Shown here in pieces: positions 36,747 through 43,442 of a stretch of 64,000 bases of DNA (position 1 is its first letter; each line of letters opens with the position of its first letter). This DNA is from a virus. The DNA lies in the IMG/VR virus record IMGVR_UViG_3300045923_000041, positions 62,001 to 126,000 of that record; one strand, given 5' to 3'. The translations under genes were made by a program, and so were the position numbers. Below the pieces are notes generated by a model, which had not been told where the DNA came from, ran no database searches, and was given only the letters and a program-made list of their open reading frames with translations.

Positions 36747-37496
36747 TCACACGTTCGGTGGGACCGGAATGACCGCCGCGCTGTTGCTTGCGAAGCGGAG
36801 CGAGAAGCCCGAACCCGCCTGTCCGTTGGACGAGATGGGAGCGAGGCCCGTGTCGATGAACTCCCCGTACTGGGAGAAGCCGTCGATGACGTCAGAGACC
36901 TTGACCGAGGAGTTCTCGGCCACCATCGCTGCGTCCGACGTGTAGCTGGCGTTGTACGACTCGAACCAGCAACCCTCGAAGAAGGTGTACAGCGACTTGA
37001 CCGCGATGATCGGGGTGGTCGCCGGGTTGAAGATGAACTGCTGCGAGGGCGAGTTGCCGTTGGGGGACGACGCGGGCTGCGCGTTCGGTCCAGCGCCGAC
37101 GTCCTGTTGGACGCTGATCTCGCTGATCACCAGCTCTTGCTTGATGTCGAACGGCCAGCGGTGGTGCTTGAGCGAGCGGGCGATGCCGTCGATCCCTGCC
37201 TTGTAGCCCACCGTCTGGAAGATGTTGGCCGTGTAGAGCAGGGTCTTGTTGAGCGTGAGCGTCATCGGCTCAGTGACGCCGGGCACCAGCTCGGCGATCT
37301 GATCACCGAAGCCGACACCACGCACCGGGTCGATCGTACGAGACTCGTCAGAGCCGAACTCGGAGATCGCGCCGATCTGCACGAACCCCTGTCCGCCCAC
37401 GGAGTAACCGTAGACCTTGTTCTTCTGGGAGACGGCTGCGCGCGTGTTCGGCGCAGTCCCCATCCTGTAGATGTAGTTCGTGGTCGTGACCGGCAT
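36747..37496 (-). CDS. Tail tube protein (gp19-like), 249 aa
   Basis: Size, position upstream of chaperones and tape measure, and pattern fit a contractile-tail tube subunit. The C-terminal half has the typical two long strands around a polar turn (KSLYTFFEGCWFESYNASYT, then ENSSVKVSDVIDGFSQY). The N-terminal part holds FVQIGAISEFGSDESRTIDP and PMTLTLNKTLLYTANIFQTV. The tube polymerises inside the sheath and carries DNA to the cell. The ribosome site GAGGGG lies 9 bases from ATG 37496. In most phages the tube gene directly follows the sheath. Here about 5.9 kb separate them, filled by a helicase and other genes. Confidence 0.85.
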   Translation of the reverse strand: MPVTTTNYIYRMGTAPNTRAAVSQKNKVYGYSVGGQGFVQIGAISEFGSDESRTIDPVRGVGFGDQIAELVPGVTEPMTLTLNKTLLYTANIFQTVGYKAGIDGIARSLKHHRWPFDIKQELVISEISVQQDVGAGPNAQPASSPNGNSPSQQFIFNPATTPIIAVKSLYTFFEGCWFESYNASYTSDAAMVAENSSVKVSDVIDGFSQYGEFIDTGLAPISSNGQAGSGFSLRFASNSAAVIPVPPNV

Positions 37497-37517
37497 GACT
37501 GCTTACCCCTCGTCCCT

Positions 37518-38504
37518 TCAGACCTTCGCCGAAGCGAAGAGCCCGTGGATGTACTGAGCTTGCTTGGCGAGAGCCGTCAGGTCCTTGGCGACCCAGGGCT
37601 GCGCGAGATCGACGTTGTTGACGATCTCGGTCACGCGCGACGCGATGGCATAGAGGTCTTCCTTCGCCTTGGACGCGTTGAACTTGCGACCTGCCGTCAC
37701 GAGGGCATCGACCTTGACGCTCGTCTCCTCGACCGTGTTGATGATCGAGTCGGCGAGGCCGGTGTTCTGCTTGAGGCTTTCGAGCGAAGGCTGAGCCGCG
37801 GGTGCCGCAGCAGCCGGGGCGACCTCAGCGGCCGTCTTCGGGGCGTAGACCGGGGTGGTCGAGGGCTCCGGAGCGTAGACCGACTTGGTCGAAGGGCTGG
37901 CCGTCTCCACCTTCACGCCCTGCGCACTTCCGTGCGTGGCGCTCGCGGGGAGCTTCTGGCCTGCGTCTGCCGTGTCCACGACAGGCTTCGAGTCGATGTA
38001 CCACGCGTCGTTCTTGCTCTGGTCACCCGGGTCGTAGAAGTGCAGCCCGCCGACCAGTGAACGAAGCTCACTGTGCAGCTTCGGAGCGATCAGTTGTCCT
38101 GAGGCGTGCTTGTCGAGCAGGGTAACAACCCCCTCGATCTTCCCGAGCCTCTCCAGGAGCGTCTTTGCGTCAGCCATGGCTGGTCCTTCCCTCGTCGAGG
38201 TTCGATCTGAGCGCGGGATAAGAGAACTAGTGAAGTCCCCAGCGGTACCCCACCTGGATACATGGGGCTTCAAAAGCTCTCCCATAGCGTCCAGGTCCAC
38301 CGTAACTACGGCCGAACCGCCTTGGTTGAAGGCGTCGAGCACCTTACGTGCGAACCGCAAGGGGGTCAGCTCTGTCACGAACTTCAGCATCGAGACTGGG
38401 CCCAGCATCATCCGCTGGCCACCCGGCAGGGTCACGAAGTCTCGCAGACCATCCGTTCCGATGGTGACAATCGCCTTCCGCATGTGCGCTCTATCAGAGC
38501 GCAC
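37518..38504 (-). CDS. Two-part protein of unknown function, 328 aa (possible in-frame fusion)
   Basis: The frame can start at GTG 38504 or at ATG 38483 (MRKAIVTIGTDG); neither has a good ribosome site. Part one (about 90 residues) is a small alpha/beta unit ending MGELLKPH. A linker follows that contains the recurrent CTAG/CTCTTAT element at 38215-38230. Part two begins at a plausible internal ATG 38177 (MADAKTLLERLGKIEGVVTL) with a GAAGGA ribosome site, so a separate product of about 219 residues may be made. Part two has helical ends around a Pro/Ala-rich middle (SVYAPEPSTTPVYAPKTAAE). It lies just upstream of the tube gene. No family recognised. Confidence 0.65.
   Translation of the reverse strand: MRSDRAHMRKAIVTIGTDGLRDFVTLPGGQRMMLGPVSMLKFVTELTPLRFARKVLDAFNQGGSAVVTVDLDAMGELLKPHVSRWGTAGDFTSSLIPRSDRTSTREGPAMADAKTLLERLGKIEGVVTLLDKHASGQLIAPKLHSELRSLVGGLHFYDPGDQSKNDAWYIDSKPVVDTADAGQKLPASATHGSAQGVKVETASPSTKSVYAPEPSTTPVYAPKTAAEVAPAAAAPAAQPSLESLKQNTGLADSIINTVEETSVKVDALVTAGRKFNASKAKEDLYAIASRVTEIVNNVDLAQPWVAKDLTALAKQAQYIHGLFASAKV
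38177..38193 (-). promoter_or_regulatory. Internal ribosome site and start codon
   Basis: GAGGGAAGGA on the minus strand ends a few bases before ATG 38177, within the 328-codon frame. It resembles true starts in this phage more than the two upstream start candidates do. Confidence 0.45.
38215..38230 (-). promoter_or_regulatory. Recurrent CTAGTTCTCTTATCCC element (copy 3)
   Basis: The minus strand reads CTAGTTCTCTTATCCC about 40 bases before the internal start at 38177. It is nearly identical to copies at 48092 and 55030. Unlike the others it lies within an open frame. Confidence 0.35.
38484..38504 (-). repeat. Perfect inverted repeat at start codon
   Basis: Arms GTGCGCTCT and AGAGCGCAC (9 bp) flank a 3-base loop and abut ATG 38483; the alternative GTG start is the first codon of the left arm. 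It could form an RNA hairpin that hides the start or bind a dimeric protein. No T-run follows, so it is not a terminator. Confidence 0.6.
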
Positions 38505-38515
38505 GAAAGGAAACG

Positions 38516-38683
38516 TCAGTCTGCGTCTAGCGCTTCGTCATCAAGCCCGAGGTGGTCGAAGTCGGGAGGGGGCGATGGGATAGTGTCTCTCCGCCCCTCT
38601 TCCACCATCTCTTCGAAGTCCTCGAAGTGGTCGAACACGGGGTGGTCTACGCTGAGCAACTCGTCGATGACGGGGACTGCCAT
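38516..38683 (-). CDS. Small acidic protein, 55 aa
   Basis: The frame runs from ATG 38683 (MAVPVIDELLSVDHPVFDHF) to TGA at 38516, filling most of the gap between its neighbours. The AGGAAG ribosome site lies 7 bases upstream. It is strongly acidic, especially at the C-terminus (DFDHLGLDDEALDAD), with a Pro-Pro-Pro break near residue 38. Codon use and position fit a real gene. Function unknown; small acidic phage proteins often bind a partner or mimic DNA, but nothing here proves that. Confidence 0.6.
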   Translation of the reverse strand: MAVPVIDELLSVDHPVFDHFEDFEEMVEEGRRDTIPSPPPDFDHLGLDDEALDAD

Positions 38684-38702
38684 GTTCTGCTTCCTGTACC
38701 CG

Positions 38703-39557
38703 TCAGACCCTCAAAAAGACTTCCATCAAATGGGGGATGTCGATGAGGGTGCCCGTAGGTGGGGAACGCAGCCATAGCTCGTCTGCCGTCCATTCCGGGG
38801 GTTGACCCAAAGCCGCCTCAATCTGGTTGAGCAGAGAGGCCGCCTGCACGAGATTAAAGGGCACGTACACGCTCTTGCGCGATCCCAGCACCTCGCGATG
38901 GCCAGCCTTACCCGGGGGTCCCAGGAGCACCCCTCGGAGGTACCCCTGGCGGTACAGGTCAATCCACGTGAGGTTCAACCTCCCCCGACCCTCAGCTACT
39001 ACGAATCCATTTGTTCCAGTTTCAAGGATCGTTGCCGTTGGGAGTTGTTGCCCAACATGGGGGAGACGATCTTCCGTGACGTGCTCGTAGATCCACCCAA
39101 CAACCGTCCGTAGCTGCTCGCCTTGCTCCTTCTTGGAAGTCTCCCGGGTGAAGAGGAGCGTGACCATCACAAGAAAGTTCACGAGATCTGGGGCCAGGTG
39201 CGCGAGGCCCTGAATGCCACGTCGATGTGCCAGGTCCACGGAGGCAAGCAAGCCGGGCGTGGCCGGATGTGTCACGAGATCACGGTGCAGGAACAACGTG
39301 ATGGCGTATAGCGTGTCGAAGTTCTCAAGTGTCCGAGTGACGAACTTCTCTGGCAGCGGACGCCCAAGCAGCACATCCTCGTAGAAGCTCCACAAGGCAC
39401 CTGGGTCCACGAGTGTGAACTCCGCCCCGTGATGCTCGTACGCATACAGGTGCGGATCAGCCGCTTGCGCACGCGTGAGGCCGGTCTCGAACGAGATAGC
39501 GTCCTTGACGAGGCCGTTGACCTTGGGGTCAACGAGCACCTGAAGCTGGATCTCCAC
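38703..39557 (-). CDS. Hypothetical protein with GTG start, 284 aa
   Basis: The start is GTG 39557 (MEIQLQVLVDPKV), 9 bases after the upstream stop, with only a weak ribosome site. The protein is soluble and mainly helical: FVTRTLENFDTLYAITLFLH, LAHLAPDLVNFLVMVTLLFT, EQLRTVVGWIYEHVTEDRLP, then a C-terminal beta/alpha region with LNLTWIDLYRQGYLRGVLLG. There are no catalytic motifs, no Cys clusters and no low-complexity regions, unlike the surrounding virion genes, so a non-structural role is plausible. I do not recognise the family. Confidence 0.7.
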   Translation of the reverse strand: MEIQLQVLVDPKVNGLVKDAISFETGLTRAQAADPHLYAYEHHGAEFTLVDPGALWSFYEDVLLGRPLPEKFVTRTLENFDTLYAITLFLHRDLVTHPATPGLLASVDLAHRRGIQGLAHLAPDLVNFLVMVTLLFTRETSKKEQGEQLRTVVGWIYEHVTEDRLPHVGQQLPTATILETGTNGFVVAEGRGRLNLTWIDLYRQGYLRGVLLGPPGKAGHREVLGSRKSVYVPFNLVQAASLLNQIEAALGQPPEWTADELWLRSPPTGTLIDIPHLMEVFLRV

Positions 39558-39566
39558 CGAGGGTCG

Positions 39567-40001
39567 TTACACCGGCTCGGCTTCGGGCTCCGGCTTCTTC
39601 GCGTGCCAGTCGATGAACCGACCCGCCTCGATGGCGTCCTCGTGCTCGTCGAACAGCTCCATGTACTTCTCGATGCGGTCCCGCACGCCGTCACGCCAGT
39701 TCTGCGTGCGCTTGACCTTGAGGATCATGTCCCTGGGCATGAGCGGCCGGTTCTTCGAGAAGTCGTACATGATCATCTGGATGATGTCGGCGCCGCTCTT
39801 GCGGGTCTGCGCCCCCTCGGTCGGAACCGTCGTACGGATGCGGATACCGACCTTCGGCGTCAGAAAGAGGTCGTAGGTCACCTCTCCCATCGAACTGCCC
39901 TGCTTGGGGTGGAGCGCGTGGAAGGCGCGCTTGAGGAAGGTATCCCACTCCTCAAGCGAAGCCTCCGTGTACGTCGCCCCTGCCATGCCCTCTCGCTTCA
40001 T
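39567..40001 (-). CDS. Small basic/acidic protein coupled to helicase gene, 144 aa
   Basis: Start ATG 40001 overlaps the helicase stop (ATGA); a longer open frame upstream is a shadow of the helicase. The core reads LEEWDTFLKRAFHALHPKQG, VTYDLFLTPKVGIRIRTTVP, DIIQMIMYDFSKNRPL and VKRTQNWRDGVRDRIEKYME. That pattern (IRIRT, then RTxNWxxxxxxRIE) recalls small uncharacterised proteins of mobile elements, but I can give no firm name. Coupling to the helicase suggests a shared process, such as DNA repair or recombination. Confidence 0.7.
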   Translation of the reverse strand: MKREGMAGATYTEASLEEWDTFLKRAFHALHPKQGSSMGEVTYDLFLTPKVGIRIRTTVPTEGAQTRKSGADIIQMIMYDFSKNRPLMPRDMILKVKRTQNWRDGVRDRIEKYMELFDEHEDAIEAGRFIDWHAKKPEPEAEPV

Positions 40002-43000
40002 GACGGCCTCCGGTCGTATGCGGACACCGCTGGGAAGTCCTCCGGGGTCCTCGGGTCGATCGTGTCCGACTCGAAGAAGCTGGCGAGCACGGTGGTTGCG
40101 TCCGGCGGCTCGGGGGTCGGGTCGTTCTTGCCGGGGACGTTCTGTCCCTTCTTGAGCCCTGCCTCCGAGACGAAGACGCTCGGTCCAGCATCTCGCCCGT
40201 AAGCGCTCTTGGCCGGGCACACGATGGTCAGGTTTTTCGCTGCGCGGGTCATCGCAACGTAGGCGAGCTGGCGCTCTGTCTTGAACTCCTCGGCCCGCTC
40301 CTTGGCCAGGCGCTCTTGCGCCTCGGGCGGGAGAAGCTCCTCACCCGGCTTCGGCCTCGGCTCGTACGGGAAGACACCCCTGGCCATGACCACAGAGGTG
40401 TTGTTCCACTGCGCGCCCTTGACCGAGTGCACGGTGGAGAGGGTCACGCAGGGCGGCGCCTTGCGCTCGTTCGGGGGGAGCTTCTGCTGCTCCGCATCCC
40501 ACTGGTCGAGATCGATGCGCAGATCCTTCGAGGCGGCCACGAGCTTGTCGATGCGCGCCTTGAACTTCTTGGGATCGCTCGGGTCCGTGTCCAGGTTCGC
40601 TGGATCCGGCTGCGCGATCTGGAAGAGGAAGACCACGTTGCCGATCGGCTTCTTCGACGGGTCATCATCCGGATCGGGCGGCGAGTCGCTCTCTTCCTCG
40701 TGTCCCCCAAATACGGGCATGAGCACGTCGCGCAGGGTCGGAGCAGGAGCATCCCTGCGTTCGGGCACACCCTTGACGTTGAGGATGTCGCCGAAGAGGT
40801 CTTGTGTCGTGTAAGGCTTGTTCTCGCCGGTCAGCCTGTCGTAGATCTTGCCGACCTCTACGGACTCCCGCATCCCACGAAGAGCGCGGCCGAGGTTCTC
40901 CAGCTCCTCACCCGTAGCCCGAACCTTCCAGTTCTCCCAGCGGCGGGCCGGGTCCATCGCGTCCATGAACGCGTTGATACCGGGACGGTCGAAGAGATCG
41001 AGCGGGTTGACGTTCTTCGAAGAGGTGCCGAGCTGGCGCGCCCTCTTTTCGACGACCTCGTTAACGATGCGCTCCGACTCCCCCGCCTTGAGGTAGAACC
41101 TGTTCGGCTTGTTCAAGACCTCGATGAGCGACTTCTGCATGCGCTCGAAATCCTGACCCGCTGCCAGGTTGAAGTAGCTCATCACGGTCACGGTCTCGGG
41201 GGACCGGAGGAAGCTCGTGCCGCCCTTGCGTGCGTACGGGATGCCCTGGATGATGCAGGCCGTCTCGAAGTCGTTCTGCTCCATGTTGGTACGGGTCAGA
41301 ACGGCGTAGTCTTCCAGCGGAGCGCCGGCGTCCACGTCCTGCTTGATCTGCGAGACGACGCTCAGAGCGCCCGCTGCATGGGTCGGCGGCTCTTGAACGA
41401 CGATCGAAGACTGCCCCCGCGGCTTGGACGCATCCGGCACCGCCTCCATGGGGACGCCACGGGGGTGGTTGGTCATGAGCTGGTTGGCGTGATCGACGAT
41501 CTCGGGCAAGCAGCGATAGTTCGTGCGGATGGTCTTGGTCTTCCACCCGGGCTTGCCGTGGAACTGCGTGAGCAGCTCCGGACGAGCGCCCACGAAGCGG
41601 TTGACGCTCTGCACTTCGTCGCCCACGAGCCATACGGACTTGCCGTCCGAACCGTCGCCAATGTGCTCGGACATCATGGCGATGATCTGGTGCTGCACCG
41701 TGTTGAGGTCTTGGGCCTCATCGACCAGGATGTGATCGAACATGGCCTGAACGCGCTTGCGCACGATGGGGTCTCGCTTGAGCACGTCGCGGAACATGAT
41801 GATCATGTCCGAGAAGTCGCCAAGACGAGCCTTGCCGTTATCGCGCCACTTCGCGAGGAACTCTCCCCACTGCTTCATCGCCTTGGGGCTGGTGTCCTTG
41901 CAGGGCGGGCTCCAGGTCTTGTCGATGCCCTTGAAGCCGTTGAGCCAGGCGTACCACTCGGCCTGGTCCTTCTCTTCTTCCGTTCCGGCCATCGCCTTCG
42001 CTTGCGCGGGAGTGATGTCGTTCATCATCCAGGACTGGACGACATTCTTCGCCCGCCCCGGCGGATCCTGGTCCCGGCATTCCTTCCAGATGCGGGCCAT
42101 GTACCCGCCGAAGGCTCCCGGGGAAGGTGCCCGGCCTGAACGCTGGTCCTGGTCGCCCGCCTTCTTCGAGGGCGTAGTCATGAGCCACGTGGTGAGCGCG
42201 GCCTTCTCCTCAGGCGTGCCGTTCTCGACGACGAACTTGCGGAACATGCCGTGCATCGTCCCGACGTTCATCTGCTTGAGCGCGTCGTCGCCGACCTGCG
42301 CTCCGATGCGCTCCCGAAGCTCGCGGGCGGCCTTGCGGTTGAAGCTCACGACGAAGATACGAGCCGGGTTGACCTTGCGGTCCTTGACCAGGTAAGCCGC
42401 ACGAGCCGTGACCGTGGTGGTCTTGCCCGAACCGGCGCCGGCCATGATGACGACGCGGCCGTCTGTCAGAGCGGCATCGAGCTGCTCGGGGTCCAGGCGG
42501 GCCAGAGACTCGGGGACGGCCCCGGCCTTCGAGGCGGCTGCGGCCGCTGTGGCGATGCCGATGACCTCGGACTTGGTAGGCGGAGCGTCCGCCTCCCCGC
42601 TCACATCAAGAGCCCGCTTGGCAGCCTCCTGAGCGTCCTTCTGGATGACTGTCAATCGGTCTGCATGGTCCTTGGTCGCAACGTGTGCCTCTTCACTGAG
42701 GACGGGGCCTGCCACCCTCTTGGCGTTGTCGAGGGTCAAGGCATGGGTGTCGTCGAGCGTGGCCGTTGCAGCGGCATCCACGGCGTTCTGAACATCGCCA
42801 GCGCCCGCGACCTTCGCCGCGAGGTCAATCCATGCGCGCACCCGCGCGTTGCGGATCGAGACCGTGGCGATTTGACCCATCGCCGAAGCGCCATCGTCGT
42901 ACGTGGACGCCTGCATGACCAAGTTCACCTCGCGACGTGCGCGGGCGGACTCGAAGACCTTGCGGATGGTGGCCGTACCCCCAAGAGAGAGCACGTTGCG

Positions 43001-43348
43001 GAGCTGGAGGGCCTGACGAGGCAGGCCAGCGCGGCTCGTGGCAAACCGGAACGCCTTGGCCAGCATCTTCTTGCGCGTCTCGTTGGGCATGTGCCCGGTC
43101 AGAAACGCATGGTACGCGTCGCCGTGCTGCGAGTTGGCCTGCTGAAGAAGCCTCAGGCCCCGCTTGAGAACGGGGTCCATGGGGTCGTGAAGACCCGTCT
43201 TCTCCTTCAGGAACCGGAAGTACGTGTCATAGGCGAAGACGAAGACCACCCATTCGGCGACTTCGAGATCTCCCACATCCTCGACCGGATCAGAGTGCCC
43301 GGTCGGAACTGGCTCAGCGGCGGTGCGACGGTCGTAGCTCATCACCAT
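39998..43348 (-). CDS. UvrD/Rep-family SF1 helicase with N-terminal extension, 1116 aa
   Basis: Residues about 285-1060 show the SF1A motifs in order: Walker A GAGSGKTTT (304-312), VGTMHG (motif Ic), DEAQD (543-547), GDEVQSVNRFVGA (motif III), TNYR (609-612), STVHSVKGAQW (motif V) and YVAMTRAAK (motif VI). It should unwind DNA in the 3'-5' direction using ATP. Residues 1-280 are not helicase: a compact helical part (LEVAEWVVFVFAYDTYFRFL, VLKRGLRLLQQANSQHGDAY) and an Ala-rich linker. The start at 43348 has an AAGG site. It lies right after the sheath terminator, in the middle of tail genes, an unusual location for DNA metabolism. No nuclease motif is seen. Confidence 0.9.
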   Translation of the reverse strand: MVMSYDRRTAAEPVPTGHSDPVEDVGDLEVAEWVVFVFAYDTYFRFLKEKTGLHDPMDPVLKRGLRLLQQANSQHGDAYHAFLTGHMPNETRKKMLAKAFRFATSRAGLPRQALQLRNVLSLGGTATIRKVFESARARREVNLVMQASTYDDGASAMGQIATVSIRNARVRAWIDLAAKVAGAGDVQNAVDAAATATLDDTHALTLDNAKRVAGPVLSEEAHVATKDHADRLTVIQKDAQEAAKRALDVSGEADAPPTKSEVIGIATAAAAASKAGAVPESLARLDPEQLDAALTDGRVVIMAGAGSGKTTTVTARAAYLVKDRKVNPARIFVVSFNRKAARELRERIGAQVGDDALKQMNVGTMHGMFRKFVVENGTPEEKAALTTWLMTTPSKKAGDQDQRSGRAPSPGAFGGYMARIWKECRDQDPPGRAKNVVQSWMMNDITPAQAKAMAGTEEEKDQAEWYAWLNGFKGIDKTWSPPCKDTSPKAMKQWGEFLAKWRDNGKARLGDFSDMIIMFRDVLKRDPIVRKRVQAMFDHILVDEAQDLNTVQHQIIAMMSEHIGDGSDGKSVWLVGDEVQSVNRFVGARPELLTQFHGKPGWKTKTIRTNYRCLPEIVDHANQLMTNHPRGVPMEAVPDASKPRGQSSIVVQEPPTHAAGALSVVSQIKQDVDAGAPLEDYAVLTRTNMEQNDFETACIIQGIPYARKGGTSFLRSPETVTVMSYFNLAAGQDFERMQKSLIEVLNKPNRFYLKAGESERIVNEVVEKRARQLGTSSKNVNPLDLFDRPGINAFMDAMDPARRWENWKVRATGEELENLGRALRGMRESVEVGKIYDRLTGENKPYTTQDLFGDILNVKGVPERRDAPAPTLRDVLMPVFGGHEEESDSPPDPDDDPSKKPIGNVVFLFQIAQPDPANLDTDPSDPKKFKARIDKLVAASKDLRIDLDQWDAEQQKLPPNERKAPPCVTLSTVHSVKGAQWNNTSVVMARGVFPYEPRPKPGEELLPPEAQERLAKERAEEFKTERQLAYVAMTRAAKNLTIVCPAKSAYGRDAGPSVFVSEAGLKKGQNVPGKNDPTPEPPDATTVLASFFESDTIDPRTPEDFPAVSAYDRRPS

Positions 43349-43388
43349 CTCTACCCTTACACCCGTCGTTCAATAGATGGAAGCAAAC

Positions 43389-43420
43389 AGCCCCGGAGTC
43401 CGACGAGGGACTTCGGGGCT
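43389..43420 (-). terminator. Intrinsic terminator after tail sheath gene
   Basis: On the minus strand, arms AGCCCCGAAGTCC and GGACTCCGGGGCT (13 bp with one mismatch) flank a 6-base loop and are followed by GTTTGCTT. It begins about 22 bases after the sheath stop. It separates sheath transcription from the helicase gene. Confidence 0.7.
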
Positions 43421-43442
43421 GCCGGCTGGGGTTTCCCTAGCC

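Noticed and set aside
40002-40220. N-terminal extension of the 144-residue gene
   Set aside because: The extra 73 residues are the helicase gene read in another frame; ATG 40001 with ATGA overlap is the natural start.
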